Assembly (NCBI GenBank): GCA_028583405.1
Contig: CM053248.1
Location: 27,302,769 to 27,366,768, forward strand
DNA length: 64,000 nucleotides
From: Pogonophryne albipinna
Lineage: Eukaryota; Chordata; Actinopteri; Perciformes; Artedidraconidae
Direction of reading: 5' to 3'
Shown here in pieces: positions 32,962 to 45,914 of the stretch; within the stretch, counting starts at the first letter, position 1, and every line of letters starts with the position of its first letter. A program made the translations under genes and the position numbers. The notes beneath the pieces are model-generated. The model made no database searches. It saw nothing but the letters and a program-made list of their open reading frames with translations, and was not told the origin of the DNA.

Positions 32962-35900
32962 GCAATAAAGTTACATGAAGATGTAACGCTCATGCAACAG
33001 ACACTGGCAGGTGCACCGACATCTGCTGCAGAGCCAGCTCCAAGAACCCCCCCCCCCCCCCTCTTCTTTGTCATAACCCAAGGTAAATGCTTATTCTAAC
33101 TGTGGGAATCAGGAATTCCCCACACTTCATCTTGGAGATTCTTACTTTATGTAGTTTCAGATTTCATTGCCGTGGAAACAGGGCTTGGTTTCCCTCATCG
33201 CCTGTCTAACTGACCTCTAACAGGAATAACCATTACTGTTAAGATGCCAATGCTTTGGGATCAGGGGTATTTAAAGCCATACAATATTTATGTCCCACAT
33301 TTATCTCCATTGCTGACAAAATTCTATCCGGGGCCGATGTGTGATACATATTAAGAGTCACCTTAATCATTAGCTGGAAAGGTTAACTGTCATTGAACAC
33401 CTTTGGATAAGTCATTAGAAGTCCATTTCCCCAGCGCTCTGGCCTCAGAGTGGGAGACCCCCCTCCCATCTCCCATCTCCTGAGCACTCAGACAGCCCAT
33501 TACCAGCATCCTGTCTGCACGAGCACAGCCCCCCCCCTCCCACCTCCGCACACCTCACTCAATTTTCTGCAGCTGTGAACATGTCAATATAGTTGATGCG
33601 CTTAACACCGGTCTAATGCTAAATTGTGGTTGCATCCACTGCGGCTGAGAAATATTACTGCTCAATGGGGGCTCATTATTTTCAGTTATTAATTATCGAA
33701 ACAAATAATGTTTTTTGAAGGGCTGTACCAAATAGTTTGAAGCCTCATTTATAACGATAACATTTTCATCAGCCATAAACCCAGTATTTATGCACAGCTG
33801 CAGATAAAGATTAATCTACATTATTATAGTGGTATTACACCATTTACTAATCATAGTTTTCCATTGCTAAAGGCTTGGATATCGGTTAACGGTGAGATGG
33901 GTCCAACTAAACTCATTCATAATCCCTAACAGGTGTACATTTCTACAAACATTACCAAGGTAGCACACAGCTCCCACTGCTGGGTCACACAGTGAGGGAA
34001 CGAGTGTAATCAATACTACTCACAGCTTCTGGCTAAATATGAGTCAACAGGCAAAATGCAGCTGTAATCAAATATTTCTACTTGATCTCCCTTTTCCAGA
34101 AGCAGCACTCCTACACGGTTTCACTACTTTTGTTAAATGCAGGCAGATGGGATCTCCTGTGCTCGCTGTATGACTGATGTGCAGAATCTGTAGATCAGCG
34201 TGAGGTGTTATCCATAAACATGCTTTATGACTGCTTCTCTCTCATGTTGCCTTTCACATGACAATATAAACTCCATTACCCATATGCCTATTTGTAGCCA
34301 GCAGTCTACCTGATATCAGACGTATAATGGACTCTTATGAACAGACAGGACAGTTCCTCCTGCCATTAATTAAAGTGAAAAAACGTAATGAGGCGGATGG
34401 AAATAGAATATACTCTCCCTCAGTGGGCTCTGACTGAGACACTACAAAAGAGCCATTTCAAACAAGATTAAAGGCATTCATAGATTTAAAAATGTGTCTT
34501 GGAAAACATCTTTGGATAGAAATTAAGAAATTGGGGTTCTTAAATAAATGTGATATACTTACAAAAGTTCTGTAGTCCAAATGTATTATTTATAAAAAGA
34601 AATGTAATTATTGTACAGTCATAATTAATTGTCATATTGATTTCCGGTAGGACCGTATAGTGAACGCTAAGTGCATGTTATAAAGTGTGTGTTGCGCCCT
34701 GCTCTTTATAGCTTGCATTATTAACAGAGCCAAATGCCAGGGGGAAAGATGCTTGGCTGTCTTGCAACATCTGTAACGGCTGGTCATTATGCTGCAGAGG
34801 GGAAATAAGATGCAGATGAAGAGACAAAGACTAAACAGTTATTTATAACTCCATTACAACTACAAGTAACACACCAATGACTGGGGAGATTTAAGCTGCT
34901 ACTATAAATGTAATCAAAGACTTATCCAACTGATTTCAGAGGTTCCTTTTGCCTTCAGCAAAGCATTTCTGGGGAAACGTGTAATTCCTCAAAACAACCT
35001 GGCTTCTTACTGATTTGTATGCTTGTTTTTTCCTCTGTAGTTCAGCAGGGAAATCAAGGTAGCTCTATTCATCTCCAGATATCACAGGCTTCCCTGTTTT
35101 CTGCTTAAGGAGACAAAAACATAACTTGGAGATCCTTTAACTTTTTAATTAGGCAGTGAGAGAGCGGCGTAGTAACTCCTACACATTAGAGTCAGTCAGA
35201 TACTTTATACATATGGCATCATTATGATAAATATGCTCCATCAAACTGTCAGTGTCAGGAAAATCACCCCATTACGGCTGATTGATGGGTGTGCTGTACA
35301 TTTACATTTCAGCACAGACAACAGAGCATTTGCTTCTCACACCCTTGTTGCTTTTTAAAATGGTATTTCAATCAGCTAACTTCCTGCAGCCGTGGCACAG
35401 ACACGTGAGCTCTGCTGGTGTGTGCGCCGCAGACACCTAGCTTAATATGCTAATGAAAGTTATCAGCAGATCATACTTGCTAATTGAGTTCAGAGAGCAT
35501 CCCGGATAATGATCACAAACTATTTGCATACTATTGCAGTTCATAGCTGGCATATCTGCCTGTGCTCAAAGACAAGGCAAGGTCAAAAACCTCCATTATC
35601 ACAGCAATTTATTCAATTCGATTACCTTTATTTCAGACACCTGATCTCAAATTAGATTGATTCATCTGTCAACATATTCAACCCAATTCTATCAGGCTCT
35701 GGATAAAGTTTAACCATGCAGTAAGAATGAAAAGCGAGCAGCAAACCCCAGGGAAGCTGAGGGAGGCTCTAATGACTCAAAAATATCACTGGAGTGAAAA
35801 GAACTCTTCTCATCTGCTCGACCTTTTCATTTTCACTGAGGGAAAAATACCTCACTCCCCAACTCCACTTTAACATTTAAACCACTTTTACAATATAGAG

Positions 35901-38900
35901 CTCTTACATCTAGCTGGTCTGATGGTGCTAAAATGAAATCTTTGCACCAAGAAACAAAATGGGTCTTACATCTTAAATCCATCAAGTGCTTTAGTTCATA
36001 AATCTGAAATGGTGAAGTGTGTGCGGAAATACTACAAAGACTAGAGATTACAGAGATTATAGAGATTACACATTTGTCGTGGTTTTTAGTTGCAATACCA
36101 AGTGAAATTGTAAATTGATTAGTTAGCAGAACATGCTGTTTTCGGCCTGTAAAATGTGGATTTTTCTCTGTTTGATTTCATATTAAACTGAAATATCTTT
36201 GGGCTTTGAACAAGACATTTGAAATGACCTTTGACTGATAAACTGAGATGGAAATTCTTCTGCAATATTGTTTAATCAAGCAAATAACCGTCAGATTAAT
36301 CAATACTAATAACGATTGTTAGTTTTGGCTCTAGGTCATACACAAATACAATATATATGATGCATAGTTAATGATTAAAATGTTACTTCATATCTCTTGG
36401 AAGATACTTTCAAGACCAGAAGGCACACATGTTTGCTGCTTTTTATAGAACCCTGAACTGATAACAGAGGCCACGGTAGAGATGACTTTAGATGCGTGTG
36501 TTTGAGAGTTGGTCCTCATCGAATGGGTATGTGAGACGGTATAGAATGACGGTGAAAAATATATGATTTCTGTCTGACCCCACAGGCCACTGAGGGCCCA
36601 TCTGTCATGCGAGTGCTGTGAGAAAAGCCCGGACCCTTTGACTTGCAGCATCAGGCAGATGCCACTGTCAGAGCTGAAGATCATAGCTTCCGCCGGCCTA
36701 TACACACAAAGATCTGAGAGGTAACAATGACAGCAAAAAGCTGCTTTTCATCCAGGGAAAAAGTTTGTGAAGAGGTGAACAGATTACTAATGAGACAATT
36801 CGCACTGTTCCAAATTCTAGTGAGCCGGAAGACTCCAACTTTCTGCACTGGAGTTCATGTTGAGAGATAATGAAGCATTTTCAAAGTTATCGGATGAATC
36901 ACAAAGCAATTAAAACTGATTCCAACTGTCTAAACCTTTAACATTTTGTGTTTTTTTATGGTCACGAATCCTTTTTAGATACACATGTCGTGCCTGGAGC
37001 AAACTACAGTGTAAAGTAAAAAAGCTTCTGCTCTTTGTTGATCGTGGAAAATTTGGAGAAAAATGTTCGCACTGCCTGAAAATCTTTTGATGAAGTCAAG
37101 TTGAATACAGTGAAACTATTCACTTGGAGTTATACCATCTACAGCAGCCACAACCAGTGTGTTAAAGATGACGATATAGGGCCTTAGCATATGGGCAGAG
37201 GTGCCCTTTTGGCTCATGTGGATTGAAGTGTGCATCAATGCTGATCTGTATGGCAAATGACATACTCATCAAAAATGCAGTCAGGAAATGGAGCTGTTTG
37301 GTTTGACACACTGTCAAGTAATTTGGCTGTCAAATGGAAAGAAGCATTCAGCCGCTTTTACAGAAAACATTTCAACTATGTTCAGAAATAAGCTGCGGCA
37401 TATTCACTGCGTCTCCAATGAAGCATCTGCCTCAGTGTAGCAAGTGATGCTTATTTGATATCTGTCATTTCACTTGTCTGCCAACACAAGACAATAAAAA
37501 CAAGGTCATTTTGAAAAAAGCTAATGCTTAATTTCCATCGTATGCTCTTTTTTACTTGTATTCCTCTGCAATCCTTAATTAACTGCTACTTTGTGGAATT
37601 GACTTTTTTCATCTTATAATTTGTGATGCACATGCTGAATACTTCCACTCACAACCGCCCTGCTGCTTCTTGATAATGACTTTGATAAATCCATGTGGAG
37701 AAAAAGATAAATCACATGTTATCGCTCCTTGGGGGTCACTATTCAAAGGCCAGCTCACAGGATACACTCAAGAGCACTGCTATCATGGGCAACACAACAT
37801 TAACTCACCTCATATTAAGGCAGGTATAGTGACGGACATGAACACACACTCCAGGTAGTGCTCTCTGATTAGTCTGTGAAGGTGGTGTGTTTGGCTTTAA
37901 CATCAAAGCCCTGTGAGTATGTATGTTGATGTGAGATTAATGTAAGGCTCTAACCTACACTGGCACGTCGCCAAACAAATACCCGTAGCAGCAGCTGGTG
38001 ATGTTTCATGTCTCTCCCACGGTTCCTCCGTAAAGCCGTGTCTTAATCTCATTATTGCAGAACTACCACTCCAAACACACACAAGAGAGAGAGAGAGAAG
38101 ACAACTGTCAACATATTAACAAAGCAGCATATTAGTAGGAAAGCCATGTAAAGGTCAAGCTGTTCTTTGCAGCTCAAAATGCCAAAAAGCATCAAAGCAA
38201 AGAGGCTTGAGAAGCACTGGCGTTGAGATGATTGTGCCCACATCATTTGGGAGGCTTACTGTCCAACATCTATGGAGCTATATATAACATTTCCGCTTTG
38301 TTTTTTACTGGATGCTAATATTGGAGCTTTTCATAAATATACACTCAGTGATATCACCACTAATTCCACGTAAATTGCATCTGCCATCCATCCTACGCTT
38401 ATATAACAGCTCAAACATGTCCATAAAGTGCAATCTGCCCTCTTAAAAAGGGAACAAGAGGGAATTTGTTTATACGATAATTTTTCTAAATTTAGTCCTC
38501 TCCTTTTTTTTGAATGGCATGTATGGATGTATCATTTATTTTTCATGACACTACTGTCATTACTTCCCAAAAAATAGGTTCGAGCAGAGAAGGCCAATGC
38601 ATTCACCTGGCTATAATCACTGCTGCCATGATCAGTCGCAAGTCAAAATACATGCATATTACTTCATTTAAAAATGTGCAAATAGCACAGGAGCAACAAG
38701 AGGCTCTTTCCTTGGCAGCCCAGTTAGGCATGCGATTCACACTTTAGGGGTGCTTTGAGAATTACACATTTAGTTTTTGTCTTATTTGTGCAGGTGGAGC
38801 AATTTGCCCATCAACTGGTAAATGTGTGTAGTGGATACTACAAGTTAAACCATGTTCATAGGTTTTGTGTTAGGTGATGCATCATTAAAGTTCCCTTAAT

Positions 38901-40174
38901 GAAGCCTGAAATCATTTAAAGAATTTTGCTTCTATTAAAGACACGCAGGACTATCCAGCCGGCTTTCTAGTCAAATACCCATAAAATCATAGGCTCTCTT
39001 TTTCTATCTTTGTAAGTGACGTGTTGTACAGGGGCAAACAGGATCACCACATCATTGACAGGTTTTTCCCTCTCTGTGAGTAGTCTTCTTCCTCCTCTCC
39101 TGCCTTTCAGAGCTGCCCTCCAGGTCCTGGATTAGTCATGGGGAGAACTCCGAACGGCAGCCATGCAGCCTCAGAAACACTCTCCTAATGAGTCTGTGAG
39201 GGACTGATGGCTTGGCTTATCCAGTTAAAGAGCTGCTTCTTCAGCTTGTCTGGGCTTTCATCTTTTCATCTGCCACACTGGGCTCTCTGAGAACTCCCCA
39301 TTCATCTCTCCATCTACCAATCGTACACATAATTAACCGCTCCACAAGAAACTGTTGGCGTCATCTGGGGAAATAAACTAAATTGGAGAAGGTCATCTGA
39401 TGTTCACTCAGATCTAATTTCTAAAGAGTTTTATCACCTGTCCTAATAAGCCTGCAAGGCAACACAAACCAATGTAGTCTTTTGCATGTTGAGACAAAAA
39501 TAAAATAAGAAAATCACCAAAAACAGTGTATTATAACTCTTTAAACTTGATTATAACCATTTTCGCTTGGAGAATAAAATACTCCACAGAATATCAATTT
39601 GTTAAAATATAGCTAGTTACAATTGATCTATGTTAAGTATTCGGTTGTTGCTTTTCATTGTGACTGAAAAACCAAAAAACATTGAAATCAAAATTGGTCA
39701 GATTGATGATGATGACAGCACTTAGTTAGCAGTGATTCAGCACATCTCAAGATATAAGGTTGAAGAGCACAGAGCTTTGAAAAGTTGACTATGCAAATCT
39801 GTTAAGGAGCACATTTAGCTGACTGTACAAAGCAGCCAGCAGCTGTTTTCTCTTAAAAAATGTGATGCAAGGCTTTTCATCCCTGGGAGAAAACCAACAG
39901 TGACTCTATAACACTTAAGCAAATGCCAACTTCTAATTCAGTAAGTGCTCTTTAACAAAAATCAAGGTTTAACTACAGGGTACTTGTACTTCTAAGAAGG
40001 CAAGAACACATTCACATACAATCTTATATCGGCTTTTCTGTAGCATTTACAATAATAAATTGTATAAGGAAAAAGCAAACACATTCTAGATCTCTTGGTT
40101 AACACCAAACAAGAGTGCAAACAACGTGAAGTGGGATTCAAGGTCAGGGTCTTCAGAGTCTGTCATTATCAAGC
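32962..40174 (-). other. dock1 intron B/A, quiet 7 kb, first copy
   Basis: No exon or transposon end was recognised. There is a C15 tract (33047-33061) and a C/T-rich stretch (33460-33545). 33580-33870 and 35160-35560 are AT-rich with several TTAATTA, GATTAATC and TATTTGCAT motifs and look like candidate conserved noncoding DNA. Confidence 0.5.
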
Positions 40175-41495
40175 CAAGGGCGCCGGAAGCGGGGGGGCCA
40201 GGGGGCCATTGGCCCCCCCCACTTTTCAGCCCTGCCCCACATTTTGCAGCGGCGGATGCCGTGTACAAATCCCGTTTCAATAATTCCCCTCTACTCTAAA
40301 GCCACATCTAAAACGCGATCTGATCTAGCTGTGTATATTTTGTTATTTTTTATTGTTATATTCAATCTCATTAGCTATAGGCATTTTTGAAGCTTGTAAA
40401 GGGAAGATGACAGCTCGCCTCTCACGTGCCACTCTGCTCTTCCACAGCGCTGCTCCCCCTCCCTCCCACTGAAATTATGAATGTAAGGCGTATAGTAATC
40501 ATAGATAACACGGCAGGGTCCGTTACAGTTTTTTTTATCTGATTTCAATTAAACAAAGTCTTGGCTTTCAGAATATTAAACTTGTTTCGGCAAATTCAGA
40601 TGATAAATACAGCTTTGAAGCTTGTGACGGCATAATTACAAGCAGAGAACGGAGTAACTTTACGTCACTGCAGGCATAACAACAGCCGGTGTTTCTCGTG
40701 AGTGTTTTCCCCGGGAAACAAACACAATACACACACAAACGCAAAAATATACACACCCACACGTACACGGCGCGGAACACTGTACAAATCCCGTTTCAAT
40801 AATTCCCCTCTACTCTAAAGTCGCATCTAAAAAGAACGCCATCTGATCTAGCTGTGTCGGCTATATTTTGTTATTTTGTATTGTTATATTCAATCTCATT
40901 AGCTACAGGCATTTTTGAAGCTTGTAAAGGGAAGATGACAGCTCACTCGCCACTTCGCTCTTCCACAGAGCCGCTCCCCTTCCCTCCCACTGAAATTATG
41001 AATGTAAGGTATATATAGTAATCATAGATAACACGGCAGGGTCCGTTACAGTTTTTTTTTATATCTGATTTCAATTAAACAAAGTCTTGGCTTTCAGAAT
41101 ATTATACTTGTTTCGGCAAATTCAGATGATAAATACAACTTTGAAGCTTGTGACGGCATAATTACAAGCGGAGATCGGAGTAACTTAACGTCACAGCAGG
41201 CATAACAACAGCCGGTGTACACAAAATACACAAGCACACACGTATACACACACACTCGCGAGTTTCCCCCAGACCAGTAATCCAAACGAAAATATCTTCC
41301 CTGCATTTTGATCATTTGCTCCGCTAATAATCAATCAGATGATCCAGAGAAGAGGACACTTTGAATGCCTTTTTCTATAGTCATTATATAGGCTAATGTG
41401 ACATATTTTGCTTAATGTTTGGAGTACAAAAACAATCCTGATATCATTAGAAAGCTCGGAATCTCCTCTTTCCAACAGTGTATACAACTCAAAAT
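40175..41495. mobile_element. large hAT element, cut by the gap (first copy)
   Basis: The left 1321 bp of the element seen whole at 56981-59235. It starts CAAGGGCGCCGGA after TATCAAGC and contains two tandem units of 519-bp spacing (starts 40262 and 40781). It ends at the N gap because the contig breaks here. Confidence 0.8.
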
Positions 41496-42495
41496 NNNNN
41501 NNNNNNNNNNNNNNNNNNNNNNNNNNNNNNNNNNNNNNNNNNNNNNNNNNNNNNNNNNNNNNNNNNNNNNNNNNNNNNNNNNNNNNNNNNNNNNNNNNNN
41601 NNNNNNNNNNNNNNNNNNNNNNNNNNNNNNNNNNNNNNNNNNNNNNNNNNNNNNNNNNNNNNNNNNNNNNNNNNNNNNNNNNNNNNNNNNNNNNNNNNNN
41701 NNNNNNNNNNNNNNNNNNNNNNNNNNNNNNNNNNNNNNNNNNNNNNNNNNNNNNNNNNNNNNNNNNNNNNNNNNNNNNNNNNNNNNNNNNNNNNNNNNNN
41801 NNNNNNNNNNNNNNNNNNNNNNNNNNNNNNNNNNNNNNNNNNNNNNNNNNNNNNNNNNNNNNNNNNNNNNNNNNNNNNNNNNNNNNNNNNNNNNNNNNNN
41901 NNNNNNNNNNNNNNNNNNNNNNNNNNNNNNNNNNNNNNNNNNNNNNNNNNNNNNNNNNNNNNNNNNNNNNNNNNNNNNNNNNNNNNNNNNNNNNNNNNNN
42001 NNNNNNNNNNNNNNNNNNNNNNNNNNNNNNNNNNNNNNNNNNNNNNNNNNNNNNNNNNNNNNNNNNNNNNNNNNNNNNNNNNNNNNNNNNNNNNNNNNNN
42101 NNNNNNNNNNNNNNNNNNNNNNNNNNNNNNNNNNNNNNNNNNNNNNNNNNNNNNNNNNNNNNNNNNNNNNNNNNNNNNNNNNNNNNNNNNNNNNNNNNNN
42201 NNNNNNNNNNNNNNNNNNNNNNNNNNNNNNNNNNNNNNNNNNNNNNNNNNNNNNNNNNNNNNNNNNNNNNNNNNNNNNNNNNNNNNNNNNNNNNNNNNNN
42301 NNNNNNNNNNNNNNNNNNNNNNNNNNNNNNNNNNNNNNNNNNNNNNNNNNNNNNNNNNNNNNNNNNNNNNNNNNNNNNNNNNNNNNNNNNNNNNNNNNNN
42401 NNNNNNNNNNNNNNNNNNNNNNNNNNNNNNNNNNNNNNNNNNNNNNNNNNNNNNNNNNNNNNNNNNNNNNNNNNNNNNNNNNNNNNNNNNNNNNN
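41496..42495. other. assembly gap, 1000 N
   Basis: A run of exactly 1000 N, a conventional scaffold gap of unknown size. All open frames through it are artefacts. The sequence on its left side occurs again, continued without a gap, at 58305 onward. Confidence 0.99.
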
Positions 42496-43660
42496 GGGCC
42501 AATTAGTCTCATTCCCTTACACAACCCAGTATGCAATACTGCCTTTTTTCATTTTTACTTTTTCCAGCACAGATTTGATTGCAGGCTTTTTGATTGACAG
42601 CAACATGCATTTTTTAAGTCAGATTTTGTGTTTTTGGTCAGTATCAAAGCATCCCTAACAGCTACAAGAAGACGCATGTATCTGTATGTCCAGGCCTTGC
42701 AGTACTGTACATGTCTGAAAAACATGTCAGCATGCTGTCAGTAGCCTGACCTTAACTTGAGAGGGAAACGAGGATCACCAGGACGTCACAAACATCACTG
42801 GAAGTCAGATGCGAGAAAAGCCGATGCTCAAGAGCCATGCTCGACACAACTCTGATTTTACCCCTCTGTTCTCTGCTCCCAAGCAAGGCACAATAATTGG
42901 TATTGCAGGCAAGACTGACAGTTCATGCGTCAGCACACAGAGAGACAGGGTGAAGAGACGGAGAGGTAAAAGGGAGAAGGTGAGCTGTAGGAGGAGAGGG
43001 AGAGAGACACAGACAAAGCAGGAGAGTGTGCGGGTAGAGCTAGAAAGAAAAACCCTGTATAGAAATATTTTTGGTTGCTCTGGTTGTATTTAAATGACAT
43101 ATTTGGAAGTTAAATAAATAGTCTGGAAATAGCAATGGCAGAGAGCAGGCCTTTTGCACTGCTTACACCAGGAATGGCAGTACTTGTGTATGATAATGAA
43201 ATAGCTGTTTCTTTCAGGGAATGCTGACAAGTGGAGTAAGGCAGGGTGGGGGTGGCTGGGAATGTCTTGTTGGCAGTGTTTGGCTGTTTGTGGGGGAGCT
43301 TATCAGGTCCGATAATAAAGCACTGACCAACGAGGAGCCTCGCAGGCTCGGGCTCGGGCCAGTGTGATGAATGCTTTAGTGACAAAAGCTCCTCCAAATG
43401 AAGATTAGAGCCAATATGCTCTACGTTTGCCCAGAAAGCATTTACACGTTTGGCTGCATTACCAGACTCTATGAAAAACACTAATGCAGATGAATGGCTT
43501 TTGGAGGCACAGACAGTGGATGAGCGAGAAACAAAACCAATGTCTGTATTTATAACTGAGTGAAGCCTCTGGAGCAGATTTTAAAGCCTATCAAATATTT
43601 AAACTTTGTGGATTTCAAATGTTTTCGACATTTAAAAACTCGGTTCCCTCTGATATTTAA

Positions 43661-44472
43661 AGGTGACATGTCATGCTTTTCCGGTTATTACCCGTCCCCT
43701 TGTGTGTTATGAAGGTTTTTATGCATGTAAATGGTGTGCAGAGTCAAAACCCTCAAAGTACACCATGTAGTGAGTAAACTCTAACACAGAAAATACCTCC
43801 CCAAAACGCCTCGTTGGAGATACGTCACTGTCCATTTGATTCTTCCGGGTACATCATGATGTCATGTCGTCCCCGGAACGAAATGGACCAATCCGTGGAG
43901 CCGTTACGTTACGTCCGCGGAGCCGTTAAGCCCCCGCTGATTGGTCCAAATTGACCAATCCACGGACCTCCTCACACACTCAGTCAGTGCATGCAGCTCT
44001 GCTGATCTCTCCTCCCTGGCTGCAGGCTGATAACAGACAGTTGGGATCGCGGCGAAATTCTCTCTGCAGACCCATTCTCACAGCGTTTATCAACCTTTTT
44101 CTTACTCAATATCAAGCCACACTTATTGTTTTTACTTCGGCTGTTACTTTGTATGTGCTCAGGATGAGTTTGGCTGTGTTTCGCTGTGTATCGCTAAACA
44201 TGGAAATCACACCTCCACGGAGCTCAGCGCGATTCACAACGTCCCGACTGGTGCCGACCAATCGGAGCACACTGGGCTCACAAGGAGGGGGGGGGGCAAG
44301 AGCTGCAACGAGCCGTTTAGTGGAGAGAGTGAATACTGCTGAATACACATACTTTACAGAGATGCTGTATGCGAAACCAATGTGAGTTTGGAAAATTGCA
44401 CAGTATAAATCTATTCTAGTAGACCTCAACAATGGAATTATGATCAGTGGAAATGGCCATGGCATGGGACCT
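43661..44472. mobile_element. TTAA-flanked DNA element, second copy
   Basis: The counterpart of 26849-27661, one base shorter in the G run near 44288, with the same ends and TTAA flanks. Confidence 0.6.
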
Positions 44473-44815
44473 TTAAATGTTCTCCCCTTTATCTGTTAGG
44501 GAAACAAATAAAAAGTGCTTAGGAGCAGTTTTAAAGAAGGAAGCAAAGACGTGTTTCCTATATTTCACGAGGGGATTCCAAACTTTTATACCTTGGATTT
44601 GAGTACAAAATGTGCTCTGTGTAACCACTGGAGTTACGTTGAGGCTTTGTTCAGAAGGGCAAGCAACTAGAGCAGCCTCCACTGGAGCCACGCTGCAGCG
44701 GGTTTCCCATGAGCTTTTGTGTGATGAATTATATAAAGCCTGTTCATGCTGCTGAGGGAGCTCGGGCCGTGTGCGATGAGGAGACCCTGTGGATTGAGCT
44801 AGAGCTTTTACTCAC

Positions 44816-44916
44816 TTCTGGAAGATCTTGGCTCTTTTGTCACTTGAGAAGTTCTCCAGCTGCAATGACTCCTGGGTAAGGAAGGCTACAGCCAGGTGAA
44901 AGTAGTTGTTCCACAG
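44816..44916 (-). CDS. dock1: dock1 exon C, intact copy (residues 59-92)
   Basis: This 101-nt exon is preceded by ggtcag and followed by GTGAGT. It reads [20 protein letters not shown], then [13 protein letters not shown] and the first two bases of a Lys codon. The frame is clean and matches the DOCK1 scaffold helices. The other copy (28011-28112) differs by three single-base indels and is out of frame. Exons B and C together are 180 nt and start and end in the same phase. Confidence 0.9.
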
Positions 44917-45748
44917 CTGACCCACATAAAAAAAAAGACAGAAAGTGAGGTGAATAAAAAACATTTAAAAAAGCAGTTTTACAGCAATATGATTCATTCC
45001 CAAAGTCAATATGTGGGCTGGAGGGCTATTTCGTTCCATTCAATCAGAAGGTTTAGATGTGTTGGGGGCACTTTTGTGTCGGGAAGCTTTTTTTCACAGC
45101 AAGTAGTCAGTTCGTGCTCAGAAAATGAGTCTTTATATATATATAGTTTTCAGTACAGACTTCCTAATGAGAATACCCATAAGCCAAAATACTACATTTT
45201 TCAGGTACAATTGCAAAACAAATGGCCATACTTTGCTATGCTATGTGATTACTGTATATCAGGATACATTATATGCACCTCTGGGCTTTAAAAGGGAAGA
45301 AAAAACACAACACTTTATTAATAAATCACAGAGAGCTCCAACTGCTCTAAGTCACACTAAAACACTGGTAAAACAATGGATTCAGGTTTTAACTGCAATC
45401 TTGTCGGCAACAACATTAATTTGCTTCAATATGTTAGACATTTAAAAAGCAAGCACAAAAACTTGTTCTAAGCTGGGAGCAGCAGGTTAAAATATTCTGA
45501 ACTGAATATCAAATTGCCGACCATTACAGAGTAATTGATGTTCCCTCTCCACCATTTTTATGTCTACTGCATACAGATTTTCTTTTTCTTTTGCCCCTCT
45601 ATTCAGAAGTTCCAACAAAGCCGCATCTGAAAAACCCCAGTAAAATGCCATTCAAATTACTAAAAGAACATCCTTCTTCAGGTGGGAGGGAGGACTGTTG
45701 AGGTGTTTTACAATAAAAAAGAAAAAAATGTACTGGTTCAGCTCTTAC
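44917..45748 (-). other. dock1 intron C/B, second copy
   Basis: The 832-bp counterpart of 28113-28946, with the same content. Confidence 0.65.
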
Positions 45749-45827
45749 CTGTAGCTCAAAGTTGGTCTGATCCAGAAATTTCTTGTTCAGCACTTCTGCA
45801 TACTGATTAATGGCCCGCAGGAACACT
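45749..45827 (-). CDS. dock1: dock1 exon B, intact-copy version (residues 32-58)
   Basis: This 79-nt exon has acceptor tttttccag and donor GTAAGA. It starts with the single A that completes Lys and encodes VFLRAINQYAEVLNKKFLDQ followed by TNFELQ. It is identical to the copy at 28947-29025. It pairs with the intact exon C at 44816-44916, so this is the copy to use in a gene model. Confidence 0.9.
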
Positions 45828-45914
45828 CTGGAAAAACAAGAAGAAACACTTTGGATTTTGTCCTTCTGAATTCGGATGAAACACACTTTTCTTTCACCAC
45901 CTTAATATATGTAA

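Larger units (their letters stand above)
25684..41495. repeat. 15.8 kb duplicated block, first copy
   Basis: 15812 bp that match 42496-58305 in direct orientation. The offset between copies is 16812 at the left end and 16810 at the right. Differences are single-base indels (15 between about 27665 and 28940), a few substitutions, homopolymer lengths (C15 against C17 near 33050) and a 4-bp deletion in the other copy near 37555. This copy stops exactly at the N gap. Confidence 0.97.

Noticed and set aside
36388..36705. 105-codon minus-strand frame
   Set aside because: No recognised domain and no support beyond being open. It is present twice only through the duplicated block (53198-53515).
41408..42658. 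Open frames of 337-416 codons
   Set aside because: They consist mostly of unknown residues across the 1000-N gap.
28011..45827. Genuine tandem duplication of a dock1 exon pair
   Set aside because: The repeat edges coincide with the N gap on both sides, and one exon copy is broken by consensus-type indels. A contig overlap explains both more simply, though reads are needed to prove it.
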